A model generated the notes under the pieces. That model saw only the letters and a program-made list of their open reading frames with translations. It ran no database searches and was not told the origin of the DNA. Positions 26,481-35,578 of a DNA stretch of 64,000 bases are shown here, in pieces (within the stretch, counting starts at the first letter, position 1; the number at the start of each line of letters is the position of its first letter). Position numbers and translations under genes: made by a program. Location: the NCBI GenBank assembly GCA_903871335.1, contig CAIQGE010000025.1, positions 1-64,000 on the forward strand. Direction: 5' to 3'. This DNA comes from an uncultured Actinomycetes bacterium (GTDB taxonomy: Bacteria; Actinomycetota; Acidimicrobiia; Acidimicrobiales; RAAP-2).

Positions 26481-28232
26481 TCACGCGGTCGTCGGGACCT
26501 CGTGGCGACTGGGTAGAAGAGGAACGTCGGCGAGAATCCATTCCCGTAGCGCTTTGGTGGCTCGACAGTCGTCTTCGTTGTACTCGAGAATGCGCTGGCG
26601 GGCGGCTAGGCCCAAGGCGGTCGTGGCTCGGGCCTCCTCGAACCACACCATGGACGCTTCTCCGCTCGGATTCTCGTCGCGCCACGAGAAGCCGGCGGTC
26701 GTGGCGAGAACTTTCAGCCCGAGCGGACCGTCGGTTTGAATCTGGCGCTTCGCGACGTCGTGGAGATCAATCCATTCAGATGGTGTGCGCGCGCGAAACT
26801 CGTCGAGTTCCGCTCGTTGGGGCGACGACGTGGCGTTCGCGACGGCTCGGTTCATGGCACCGTCCTCCGCCTGCGCCCAAAAGCAGTAGCTCGCGAACGA
26901 CGCCCCCTGCGCGACCACCGTCCGCCGGAGATCTTGGAACCACGCCCAAAATTGGGCGAAGACCATGGCCTCGGAGATCGCTGTTGGTTCATCCCAGAGC
27001 GCAAAATGAACGTAGCCTTCTCGTACGCCGGGCACGTCGCGACGGGTGGTGACATAGGCCCCCCACAAGTAGGTCACGTCGTTGTAACTCTCCATGTCGA
27101 CGTCGACCTCGACGTCCGCGATGGGGCAGTCGACGTCCTGGGCGTCCACGATGCGCAACGGGCCTCCCCGCACGATTGATCGAGCACGATAGATGAGCTC
27201 ATCGAGCTTGTCGATGGATCGTCCGAGGTGATCTTCGGTGGTGTGCTCGCCTGCTCCCGTCATCAGACGTCCTCGAGCTTGTTTCGCGCGGTCAGGGTCC
27301 AGGCGAGCAAGGTCTCGTCGTGTAGTGATGCCGTGGTCTCGCAAGAGAAATTGCTGATCGAAATTCGTAAATCGCACCAACGAGACGTCATCGTGTTGTT
27401 CGAGTTCTTCTTCGCAATGTTCGCGAAACGGACAGGCCAGGCACTCGCGATGCCAGTAGGGCACCGTGGGAAAACTGCCCGAACCCGCTTGCCACCGATC
27501 GTGCTGCAAGAGGACGTCTTGACGCTGCGAGTACGCCTCGTCGTATCGTTCGAGCGTCCACTTACCCCAGTCCGGATTGGCGAGATCGAACCACCACAAT
27601 TGTTCGTGGCGGTCAATCACGCCGCCGAAACTGCCCGAGTCGGCCACCCCGAGTGATTGCAGTATTCGCGTGGCGTGAGCGAGGGCGAGTCCGTTGCGCG
27701 TCACGGTGTCGTTGCGGCGGACGCCGAGTCCGTCGACCCACTCCGCCGTGGCGGGCAGTGGGGATACCACATGTCCGCGACGCAAGCGCCGAGTCGAGGC
27801 CGCCTCGGTGACTTCGTTGTTCTTGATAATTACGGGCGCGTAGAGGTACGCGTCACCTCGTCGGCCAGTGCGCACGAGAAGATCGATCGTTGTGCTGCGA
27901 CGACCCTCGTCATCAAGGACGCGAGCGTCGGCGATGAGTGGCGCGCCCGTGGTCATGAGCTCACGCGTGGACGCCACCCCCTGCGCCCGCACTCCCTCCG
28001 GGTGTTCTACGAGGTAGGCCTCGACCACGCGCCGGCGAAGGTCTCCGGCGTCGCGGATTCGACGCTCAATTTCGACACCGAGAGTTGGTTCACTGAGAGC
28101 AACCGGCCCACCGCGATCGAGTGCGACACGATGGACGCAGTGGGAGATGTCCGCTGCACTGAGAAGAGGACCGCGGGGCACGAAGAACCAGCCTACGAGG
28201 CGGGCGTTCCGTCGTTGCGCCAGGAATGCCAC
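26481..28232 (-). CDS. TM0106-family RecB-like nuclease with DEDD domain
   Basis: About 583 residues. The N-terminal half is a Cas4/RecB-like region with a Cys cluster (ECLACPFREHC) that would bind 4Fe-4S. The usual Asp-x-Lys catalytic pair reads VIIKNNE here, so this half may be inactive as a nuclease. The C-terminal half is an RNase H-like DEDD exonuclease: VDVDMESYND, SEWIDLHDVA, YNEDDCRATKAL. The family is broadly distributed and uncharacterised. The longest start (GTG 28232) overlaps the upstream ABC gene by 40 bp; GTG 28181 would not. It is placed in the ABC exporter operon. Confidence 0.8.
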   Translation of the reverse strand: MAFLAQRRNARLVGWFFVPRGPLLSAADISHCVHRVALDRGGPVALSEPTLGVEIERRIRDAGDLRRRVVEAYLVEHPEGVRAQGVASTRELMTTGAPLIADARVLDDEGRRSTTIDLLVRTGRRGDAYLYAPVIIKNNEVTEAASTRRLRRGHVVSPLPATAEWVDGLGVRRNDTVTRNGLALAHATRILQSLGVADSGSFGGVIDRHEQLWWFDLANPDWGKWTLERYDEAYSQRQDVLLQHDRWQAGSGSFPTVPYWHRECLACPFREHCEEELEQHDDVSLVRFTNFDQQFLLRDHGITTRRDLARLDPDRAKQARGRLMTGAGEHTTEDHLGRSIDKLDELIYRARSIVRGGPLRIVDAQDVDCPIADVEVDVDMESYNDVTYLWGAYVTTRRDVPGVREGYVHFALWDEPTAISEAMVFAQFWAWFQDLRRTVVAQGASFASYCFWAQAEDGAMNRAVANATSSPQRAELDEFRARTPSEWIDLHDVAKRQIQTDGPLGLKVLATTAGFSWRDENPSGEASMVWFEEARATTALGLAARQRILEYNEDDCRATKALREWILADVPLLPSRHEVPTTA

Positions 28233-29953
28233 AAAGCGGCGTATTCGCCGCCGTGGGCGAGAAGTTCGTCGTGGGTACCGAGTTCGGCAATCAGTCCATC
28301 AATGACGACGGCAACACGGTCAGCGTCGTGAGCGGTGTGCAGTCGGTGGGCAATGGCGATGACCGTCCGTCCGTCCAGGACGGCACTCAATGATCGTTCC
28401 AAATGTCGGGCCGCGCGCGGATCGAGCAACGCGGTCGCTTCGTCGAGCACGAGCGTGTGGGGGTCAGTGAGTACCAAACGAGCGAGGGCTATCTGCTGCG
28501 CCTGGGCCGGCGTGATGGGGTGCCCCGTCGTGCCGAGCTCCGTGGCCCAGCCGTCCGGGAGCGCGTCGACCCACTCCAAGGCGTCCACGGCGTCGAGAGC
28601 CCGACGAATGTCGTCATCGGTCGCGCGGGGTTTTGCGAGCGCCAAGTTGTCACGCACCGAGCCAATGAAGATGTGGTGCTCCTGAGTGACGAGGGCAACG
28701 TGTTGGCGCAGAGCGTCGAGCGGCATGTCGGCGAGAGACACGTCACCGATCATCACGGCACCTTCGCGAGGTGAGTCGATGCCCGCGATCAGACGACCCA
28801 GCGTGGACTTACCGGCGCCGGACGGCCCCACGATGGCCAGCCGTTCGCCGGGACGAATCGTGAGACTGACGCCGTGGAGGACGTCGCGACCCGTCCGGTA
28901 GGCGTAGCGAACGTCGCGCACCGTGATGACTTCATTGTCGGGCTCGGGACCTTCGGTGGGACGGTCGTCGTGAATGACGGAGACACCGATGAGCCGCGCG
29001 AGCGAGGTCTGACCCACCTGCAGTTCGTCGAGCCAGGAAATGATTCGGTCGAGCGGGTCATTGAGTTGAACGACGTAGAGCGTCACCGTTGTTGCCGCGC
29101 CGACGCTGACGAGGTGAGGGTAGCGAATCGCGAGGAAACCACCCCATCCGATGGTGACGGCCACCGCGAGGCCGAACGCGGACTCGACCGACGGGAACCA
29201 TCGCATGCGCAATAACAGCGTGTACATCTCGGCGTAGAAGGACTCCCGGATGTCACCCTCCACGCGAGTCTGTTGTCGTCGCGACAGTCTCTGAGCGGCG
29301 ACAGTGCGTGAGCCTTCGGCCGTTTCGGACACCGTGCCGGACAACGTCGCGTACGAACTCCGTTCGCGCAAATAGCCCGGTGCGGCGTAGCGCAGGTAAC
29401 GGCGGGTGGAGACGTACAAGAACGGAATGGACACGAGACCGCCCACGGCGCATACAGGACTGACGAGGAGCATCGCGACGAGCGTCAAAGAAGCCTGAAT
29501 GATAGCGACCAGCCATTCCGGTGCGGCGAAGCGCACGGTGCGCGATATTGCTTCAATGTCATTGGTCGTTCGCGACAGGAGGTCGCCCGTTCCCGCCCGT
29601 TCGACGGTCACGAGCGGCAGTCCGAGAACGCTCTCGAGAAAATTTTCTCGGAGCTCCGCGAACACGCGCTCTCCGAGGATGTAACTACGACGACGACCGA
29701 GAAACTGCATCAGGGCATACGCCAAGGACGACACGAGAAGGATCGCGACGTTTTCGGTGATCACCGCGTGAGTCAATTGGTGTTTGACCGCCAAATTAGT
29801 GATACGGCCAATGACCCACGGCGCCACCAGCGCCGACACACTGGCGAGTGAGTAGAAAGCCAACATCGCGATGAGCTCACCGCGATGCCGTCGAACGATG
29901 GCCCGCGCGTGGATGCGCACGGTCTCGGTGTCGGCGACCGGGAGCATGCTCAT
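28193..29953 (-). CDS. ABC exporter subunit with degenerate signature (heterodimer partner 2)
   Basis: 586 residues: six-helix type IV exporter permease (to about 330) plus ATPase. Walker [10 protein letters not shown] (about 375), Q-loop VTQEHH, Walker B TLVLDEATALLDP (about 500) and H-loop AIAHRLH are all intact. The signature that should be LSGGQ reads ITPAQAQQ (about 480). Together with the partner's intact FSGGQ and ruined Walker A, only one composite ATP site can work. ATG overlaps the partner's stop (ATGA). Confidence 0.85.
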   Translation of the reverse strand: MSMLPVADTETVRIHARAIVRRHRGELIAMLAFYSLASVSALVAPWVIGRITNLAVKHQLTHAVITENVAILLVSSLAYALMQFLGRRRSYILGERVFAELRENFLESVLGLPLVTVERAGTGDLLSRTTNDIEAISRTVRFAAPEWLVAIIQASLTLVAMLLVSPVCAVGGLVSIPFLYVSTRRYLRYAAPGYLRERSSYATLSGTVSETAEGSRTVAAQRLSRRQQTRVEGDIRESFYAEMYTLLLRMRWFPSVESAFGLAVAVTIGWGGFLAIRYPHLVSVGAATTVTLYVVQLNDPLDRIISWLDELQVGQTSLARLIGVSVIHDDRPTEGPEPDNEVITVRDVRYAYRTGRDVLHGVSLTIRPGERLAIVGPSGAGKSTLGRLIAGIDSPREGAVMIGDVSLADMPLDALRQHVALVTQEHHIFIGSVRDNLALAKPRATDDDIRRALDAVDALEWVDALPDGWATELGTTGHPITPAQAQQIALARLVLTDPHTLVLDEATALLDPRAARHLERSLSAVLDGRTVIAIAHRLHTAHDADRVAVVIDGLIAELGTHDELLAHGGEYAALWHSWRNDGTPAS

Positions 29954-31674
29954 TCGTCATCTCCTCGCAACACGATGCTGCGGTACAGCGAACTCGAGGC
30001 GAGCAAGTCGTCGTGCGTTCCCGTCGCGACGAGAGCGCCATTGTGCACGACGTGCACGACGTCCACGTGTTCGAGCATGAGGGGACTCGTGGTGGCAATC
30101 AAGGTGGCGTGACCCGCTCGGGCCTCGCGCAATCGTTGCGCGATGCGACTTTCGGTGTGGGAATCAACGGCGGAGGTTGGTTCGACGAGAATGAGCAGGT
30201 CGGCACTCGTAAGTAACGCGCGAGCCAGGGTAAGGCGCTGTCGCTGTCCGCCCGAAAACGAGCGACCGCGCTCTTCGACTGTCGTGTTGAGCCCATCATC
30301 AAAGGCGTCGAGAACGTCGAGGGCGCTCGCCGCTTCGAGGGCGGCGAGCAACTCGTCGTCACGAAGAGAGACGTGGGGAGACAACTCGCCGCGCAAGTCA
30401 CCCGTGAATAGTCGAGGCTCAATTTCGCTCACGACAATGTGACGACGGACGTCGCTGAGCCGAAGTTCGCCGATGGGCACCTCGTTGACGACCACGCCAT
30501 CGACGTCGGGGCTGAATCGTCCGAGCCGATCGGCAATGGTCGCCGCTTCATTAGGTGTTTCGGTGACGAGTGCGACCAGAGTGTTGCTGGGCACCGTTAC
30601 TCCCGATCGTCCGTCACGATACTCACGGACGACGTCGGGCCATTCGCTCGGTGCGTCGACGTCCCGAATAGCCGACGCCGTGGTCAAGATCGCGAGCACC
30701 TTGCGCGCCCCCACCCGCGCGCGGGTCGTCGCGATGACGTACTCAATGGAGGTGCGCAACGGCGTGGTGAGGAAGGTGGCGTAGCCAAAGAATGCGACGA
30801 GTTGCCCTGGCTGGAGCGTGCCCTTCATGATGTCGGTGGCCCCGATGTAGGTGATGATCGTCATCAAAATCGCCGGGAGCAAGACTTGGCCGGATTCGAG
30901 TCCGGCTTGCGGGGCCGCGACCTTATTTCCGGCCACGCGGACGCGCTCAGACTGCTCTTTGTAATTCCCGAGAAAGACGTCTTCGCCCCCCACGCCCCGC
31001 AAGATACGTAAACCGGCGACCGTATCGGCGCCAATGGCTGCCAGTCGCCCGGCGACTTCGCGCTGGGCGGCCTGAGAAGCGTGCAGGGGCTTCATCAACG
31101 GGGTGGTGAAACTCGCGAGCACGGGCACGCCGATGAGGACGATAAGACCGAGTTTGAGGGAGGTCGTCAGGAGTATGACGCTCACGACGATCCACGCAAT
31201 GATGGCGCCGACAAAACGAGCGAGGACGTCAAAGGCCCCACCAATTCTCATGGCGTCGCTCGCGACGGTGTTCACTACGTCGCCGGCGGGGATCTCGTCA
31301 ACGACGGCGGTCCCGTGATCGGCCACGTGTCGGCCCACCAATTGAATCGAGCGGTAGGTGGCGGTCATCCAGTTTGTCACCGCGAGTTGGTGACGGTACA
31401 TGCCACAGATGGCCTGGGTGATGCCTAAGACCAGCACCACGGCGGTCCAGGCAAACAAGGTCGTTAGAGAAGCGACGTTGATGCTGTCAATGGCTTTGCC
31501 GACCGCGCCCCACAAGAGGGCCTGGGAGAGCATCCAACCGATGCCGAAGAGCATGTTGAGGGTCAACGTCACCCGCTGTTGGGTTGCCAGCCACCACAAG
31601 TAGGAACCGGGTGACGAGAGATTCGGCGTGCCGGGGTCCGCCACGGGCAACTCTTGATACGGCAATGTCAACAC
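29950..31674 (-). CDS. ABC exporter subunit with degenerate Walker A/B and H-loop (partner 1)
   Basis: 574 residues. The permease is normal. In the ATPase, the P-loop position reads VALVTETPNEAATIA with no GxxGxGK(S/T). Walker B is LLILVEPTSAVD (Asp to Val), and the H-loop is IATTSPL (His to Ser). The signature FSGGQRQRLTLARALL is perfect. So it supplies the signature to the partner's ATP site but cannot bind ATP itself in the usual way. GTG 31674 is chosen: it has a GAAGG Shine-Dalgarno 8 nt upstream, and the longer frame would run into the 3' end of rnpB. Confidence 0.85.
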   Translation of the reverse strand: MLTLPYQELPVADPGTPNLSSPGSYLWWLATQQRVTLTLNMLFGIGWMLSQALLWGAVGKAIDSINVASLTTLFAWTAVVLVLGITQAICGMYRHQLAVTNWMTATYRSIQLVGRHVADHGTAVVDEIPAGDVVNTVASDAMRIGGAFDVLARFVGAIIAWIVVSVILLTTSLKLGLIVLIGVPVLASFTTPLMKPLHASQAAQREVAGRLAAIGADTVAGLRILRGVGGEDVFLGNYKEQSERVRVAGNKVAAPQAGLESGQVLLPAILMTIITYIGATDIMKGTLQPGQLVAFFGYATFLTTPLRTSIEYVIATTRARVGARKVLAILTTASAIRDVDAPSEWPDVVREYRDGRSGVTVPSNTLVALVTETPNEAATIADRLGRFSPDVDGVVVNEVPIGELRLSDVRRHIVVSEIEPRLFTGDLRGELSPHVSLRDDELLAALEAASALDVLDAFDDGLNTTVEERGRSFSGGQRQRLTLARALLTSADLLILVEPTSAVDSHTESRIAQRLREARAGHATLIATTSPLMLEHVDVVHVVHNGALVATGTHDDLLASSSLYRSIVLRGDDE

Positions 31675-31707
31675 GGTTACAACCTTCGAACGACGTACTG
31701 CGACTAG

Positions 31708-32065
<358 letters not shown>

Positions 32066-32072
32066 GTCGAAA

Positions 32073-32101
32073 GTCTTTCACAGAAAACGACATGCTGCCA
32101 A
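32073..32101 (-). promoter_or_regulatory. rnpB promoter
   Basis: On the minus strand TTGGCA (32096-32101) is followed after 17 nt by AAAGAC (32073-32078), 7 nt before the first base of the P1 helix. The -35 is good and the -10 weak; spacing supports initiation near 32065. Confidence 0.45.
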
Positions 32102-32128
32102 GTGCCCGCCGGCGAAACACGTGACCAC

Positions 32129-32134
32129 TAGCCT
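32129..32134 (+). promoter_or_regulatory. -10 hexamer of a leaderless promoter
   Basis: TAGCCT, 6 nt before the xseA GTG at 32141, divergent from the rnpB promoter. Confidence 0.45.
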
Positions 32135-32140
32135 CGCTGC

Positions 32141-33406
32141 GTGGAACTCGATACGGCCCCCGACGAGCGCGTCCTGGACGTCTCGGAGTTCTATCAAGCA
32201 ATCACCGCCCACCTCGAATCTGCTTTCGGGCGCCGCCGAATGCACTGGGTCCGCGGTGAGATTCAAAAGACTTACGAAAAAGGGCATCTCTACCTCGACG
32301 TGGTCGATGCCTCAGGAGCCGAGGAATCGCAGCCCAGTGTGTTGAAGGTGCGCTGCTGGAGCTCGGTGTGGACGTCGCTCCGGCGACAGTTGGCGGACCA
32401 GGGGATCGTCCTGCGCGACGGCATGGTCGTGAGTTTCCACGGCTACGTCGGCCTCTATAAGCCCCGGGGAGAAATCAGTTTCGCGGTCACGGAGATCGAC
32501 GTCCAGGGGCTCCTCGGGGACGCCGCCAAACAGCGTCAGATACTGATCGACGCATTGACGCGCGACGGGTCTATGGAGCGCAATAAGAACATTTCGATGG
32601 CGAGTGTTCCCTTGCGGATTGGACTCGTGGCCAGCCCCAACACCGAGGGGTATAACGACTTCACCGGACAGCTCTTGCGTTCCGGCTTCGGATTCCAGGT
32701 CACGCTCGTTCCCGCGACCGTGCAGGGCGATAGCGCGCCGGATGACGTCGTGCGGGCACTGCAGAGGTTGCAGTCGACGGACGTCGACGTCGTGTGCGTG
32801 ATTCGTGGTGGTGGTTCTCGAGGTGATCTGGCGGCCTTTGACGACGAACGAGTAGCTCGCGCCATTGCGGATTCCCGCGTCCCCGTGCTCACGGGAATCG
32901 GGCACACCGGAGATATTTCGATTGCTGACCTGGTCGCCCATCGGCACGCCATTACACCAACCAAGTTGGGCGAAGAGCTCGTCACTCAGATTGCTGAGTG
33001 GCGCGATCGCCATGTCACGAGGGCCGCCGAGCGCGTGGCGCGATGGAGTGTGGCGTTGACGGAAGAAGCGACCGAATACGTAGCGGAGCGACGTCGTACG
33101 GTCATGCTGGCCGTTCGTGATCGCCTGACGGGGGAGCAGAATCGTCTCGGTCACGTGCGAGAGGGACTGGCTCGCCACGCGCGACACTTAGTAGAGACGG
33201 AATCGGCGCGTCTCGCGAGCACTCGACAATTACTGGCCGCCTATGACCCCGAACGGCGATTGGCGCAAGGGTGGACCATCGTGTCGAGTCTCGATGGCCG
33301 GGTGGTTCGTTCGGTCAACGACGTGCGTCTCGGCGAGACGGTAACTCTGCGGGTGGTTGATGGTCGAATCGAAACGACCGTAACGGACAAGAAGGGAGAC
33401 GCCTAA
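32141..33406 (+). CDS. xseA: exodeoxyribonuclease VII large subunit
   Basis: 421 residues. Exonuclease VII (XseA with several XseB) degrades single-stranded DNA to oligonucleotides from either end. An N-terminal OB domain (MHWVRGEIQKTYEKGHLYLD) is followed by the catalytic region: GLVASPNTEGYNDF, VIRGGGSRGDLAAFDDERVA, and GIGHTGDISIADLVAHRHAI followed by TPT. The helical C-terminus and the small end barrel (LAQGWTIVSSLDGRVVRS) follow. The GHETD seen in E. coli is GHTGD here. GTG start with TAGCCT upstream. The TAA overlaps the xseB ATG (TAATG). Confidence 0.95.
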   Translation: MELDTAPDERVLDVSEFYQAITAHLESAFGRRRMHWVRGEIQKTYEKGHLYLDVVDASGAEESQPSVLKVRCWSSVWTSLRRQLADQGIVLRDGMVVSFHGYVGLYKPRGEISFAVTEIDVQGLLGDAAKQRQILIDALTRDGSMERNKNISMASVPLRIGLVASPNTEGYNDFTGQLLRSGFGFQVTLVPATVQGDSAPDDVVRALQRLQSTDVDVVCVIRGGGSRGDLAAFDDERVARAIADSRVPVLTGIGHTGDISIADLVAHRHAITPTKLGEELVTQIAEWRDRHVTRAAERVARWSVALTEEATEYVAERRRTVMLAVRDRLTGEQNRLGHVREGLARHARHLVETESARLASTRQLLAAYDPERRLAQGWTIVSSLDGRVVRSVNDVRLGETVTLRVVDGRIETTVTDKKGDA

Positions 33407-33624
33407 TGGCTGATCAGAAGGACAGTTGGACGGACGCGTCGCGCGAATTGGACGAGATAGTGGCGTCCTTCGATGACGGGGACGTGAGCGTCGATGAATT
33501 GATCGTCAAGCTCGAGCGAGCGTCGGCGATCATTGCGGTCCTCGAAGAGCGTTTGACGGAGACCAGGGCCAAGGTCGAAGAATTAGTGCCCACCCTGACG
33601 CGCACGACGGACCTCGACGCGTGA
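33406..33624 (+). CDS. xseB: exodeoxyribonuclease VII small subunit
   Basis: 72 residues, the helical-hairpin subunit that binds the XseA C-terminal helices. Typical sequence: SRELDEIVASFDDGDVSVDE followed by LIVKLERASAI. Length is usual. It overlaps xseA upstream by one base (TAATG) and the MBL gene downstream (GTGA), so expression is tightly coupled. Confidence 0.95.
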   Translation: MADQKDSWTDASRELDEIVASFDDGDVSVDELIVKLERASAIIAVLEERLTETRAKVEELVPTLTRTTDLDA

Positions 33625-34334
33625 ACGAACGTTTCTATTTCCGCCAGTGGCTCGCCGGTCGAGATTTCGCCTTCGACGACACGGTGGCCAAGCAGATGGT
33701 CAATTTTGTCTACGCCCTCGGTGACCGCGAGACCGGTGAGGCTCTCTTGATTGATCCGGCCTACGCACCGGGGGAACTCGTGGACATGGTCACCGCCGAC
33801 GGCCTGGTTGTCGTCGGTGCGCTCGCGACGCACTACCACCCCGACCACGTGGGCGGCGACCTGATGGGTCACTCCGTCGCTGGCATTGTGGATCTCCTCG
33901 CCGTGGCCGACGTGCCCGTTCACGTCCAGCGTGACGAAGTGCCGTGGGTCACGCGACGAACGGGAGTGGGCGAGGATTCACTGGTGGCCCACGACGCCGG
34001 GGACATTGTCACCGTCGGTGACCTCGAGGTCACCTTGATTCACACCCCGGGTCACACGCCCGGGAGTCAGTGTTTTCTCGTGGAAGGGTGTCTCATTAGT
34101 GGTGACACCCTCTTTCTCGAGGGATGCGGACGCACGGACCTCCCGGGTTCCGATCCGGCGGAGATGTACCGCTCACTCACGGAGCGTCTCTCTCGCGTGA
34201 GCGACGACACGATCTTGTTTCCCGGACACTTGTACTCCGCGGACAGAAGTGCGCCGATGAAGGACGTCCGCGAGTACAACTACGCTCTCGCGCCCACGAC
34301 GGCCGAGCAGTGGCTGGCGATGTTTGCTCGATGA
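33621..34334 (+). CDS. metallo-beta-lactamase-fold hydrolase (glyoxalase II/persulfide dioxygenase-like)
   Basis: 237 residues. The metal-binding HxHxDH motif is ATHYHPDHVGGD, the second His block is HTPGHTPGSQCF, the bridging Asp is in LISGDTLFLEGCGRTDLPGS, and the last His is in LFPGHLYSADR. The GRTD element is shared by persulfide dioxygenases (ETHE1) and hydroxyacylglutathione hydrolases. Substrate cannot be fixed from sequence. Starts GTG in the xseB stop (GTGA) and ends in the start of the reductase gene (ATGA). Confidence 0.85.
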   Translation: MNERFYFRQWLAGRDFAFDDTVAKQMVNFVYALGDRETGEALLIDPAYAPGELVDMVTADGLVVVGALATHYHPDHVGGDLMGHSVAGIVDLLAVADVPVHVQRDEVPWVTRRTGVGEDSLVAHDAGDIVTVGDLEVTLIHTPGHTPGSQCFLVEGCLISGDTLFLEGCGRTDLPGSDPAEMYRSLTERLSRVSDDTILFPGHLYSADRSAPMKDVREYNYALAPTTAEQWLAMFAR

Positions 34335-35563
34335 AAATTCTCGGGAGTGACGACCACGTCATCGTGGTAGGTGCCGGACTCGCCGGGTGGCGTTTTGCGG
34401 AAGCGCTGCGTCGTGAGGGATACCTCGGTGCTCTCAGCATGGTGGGGGACGAACCGCATCTCCCGTACGATCGCCCCCCTCTCTCTAAGCAAGTCCTCTC
34501 GGGCAAGTGGGATGTGGAGCGGACAACCCTGGTTGAAGCGGAGCGGTTGGCGGAGCTCGACATCGTGACGCATTGGGGTACGGCCGCCGTCAGCCTTGAT
34601 CCCGAGACGGCGTCCGTGACGTTGGCGTCGGGTCGCGTTCTCGAGGGGACATTCGTCGTCGTGGCGACCGGCACACGCGCACGCCGCCTTCCGTTTCACG
34701 CGGCCGATCACCTTCACACCTTGCGCACGCGTGACGATGTCGTCACGTTGCGGGACTCGCTGTCGTTGCTCGAGTCGGGCGCCACGGTGGCGATCATCGG
34801 CGGCGGCTTCATTGGAGCCGAAGCCGCGACCGCGTTGAGTGCACTTGGATTCCAACCCGTTGTCCTCGAAGCCGCGCCGCTCCCTCTGGTGGCGGTTCTC
34901 GGAACAGAGGTCGCCGAGTGGCTCGCCCGCCTCCCGAGCGACGTCGGCGTTGAACTGCGCGTGGACCAGTCCATTACGGACGTGGTGTCGGCCGAAGGGG
35001 GATACGACGTTCTCTTCGCTGACGGTTCGCGCTTGTTCGCCGGCGCGGTGGTGCTCGGCGTGGGGGCAGTTCCGAATACCGAGTGGTTGGCGGGGAGTCG
35101 CGTGGAGGTCATGAACGGCGTTGTCGTCAACGACCACCTCTTCGCGCGCGAGGACGTCGCCGCGATTGGTGACGTCGCTCGATTCCCGTGGCGACACGGC
35201 GGAGAACGGGGGGATGTTCGTATCGAGCACTGGCAGACGGCGAACGACCACGCGCAGGCGCTGGCGGCGATGCTGACCCGCGCGGGGTCCGAGACAGACG
35301 TGCCGATAATGGTTCCGTATTTTTGGAGTGACCAGTACGGCAAGAAGATTCAGATGTTGGGACATCCCGCGCCCACCGACCAGGTGACGCGCGTGGTCGG
35401 CAGTCCCGACGAGGGCAAGTGGCTGGCGCTCTACAGTCGCGCCGATGTAGTGACGGGCCTGATCGCGTTGAATCAACCGCGCGGACTGATGCTGTCGCGT
35501 GGATTGCTGGAAAGCGACGTCACCCTGGCGCAGGCTCTGGCCACCGCACCCTGGAGCGTCTAG
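34331..35563 (+). CDS. FAD-dependent ferredoxin reductase (class I oxygenase type)
   Basis: 410 residues, NAD(P)H:ferredoxin/rubredoxin reductase of the CamA/ThcD type, which feeds electrons to P450s or dioxygenases. FAD motif VIVVGAGLAGWRFAEALRRE, then YDRPPLSKQVLSG (family hallmark), ATGTRARRLP, NAD motif VAIIGGGFIGAEAATALSAL and FAD-closing VAAIGDVARFP. The C-terminal ferredoxin-facing domain is present. Overlaps the MBL gene by ATGA; last gene of the xse chain. A 3Fe-4S ferredoxin lies 27 kb away at 62663. Confidence 0.9.
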   Translation: MKILGSDDHVIVVGAGLAGWRFAEALRREGYLGALSMVGDEPHLPYDRPPLSKQVLSGKWDVERTTLVEAERLAELDIVTHWGTAAVSLDPETASVTLASGRVLEGTFVVVATGTRARRLPFHAADHLHTLRTRDDVVTLRDSLSLLESGATVAIIGGGFIGAEAATALSALGFQPVVLEAAPLPLVAVLGTEVAEWLARLPSDVGVELRVDQSITDVVSAEGGYDVLFADGSRLFAGAVVLGVGAVPNTEWLAGSRVEVMNGVVVNDHLFAREDVAAIGDVARFPWRHGGERGDVRIEHWQTANDHAQALAAMLTRAGSETDVPIMVPYFWSDQYGKKIQMLGHPAPTDQVTRVVGSPDEGKWLALYSRADVVTGLIALNQPRGLMLSRGLLESDVTLAQALATAPWSV

Positions 35564-35578
35564 GTACGTCGCCTGTTT

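Noticed and set aside
34280-35476. 398-codon minus-strand frame opposite the ferredoxin reductase
   Set aside because: Shadow of a motif-complete reductase; no protein motifs in the antisense frame.
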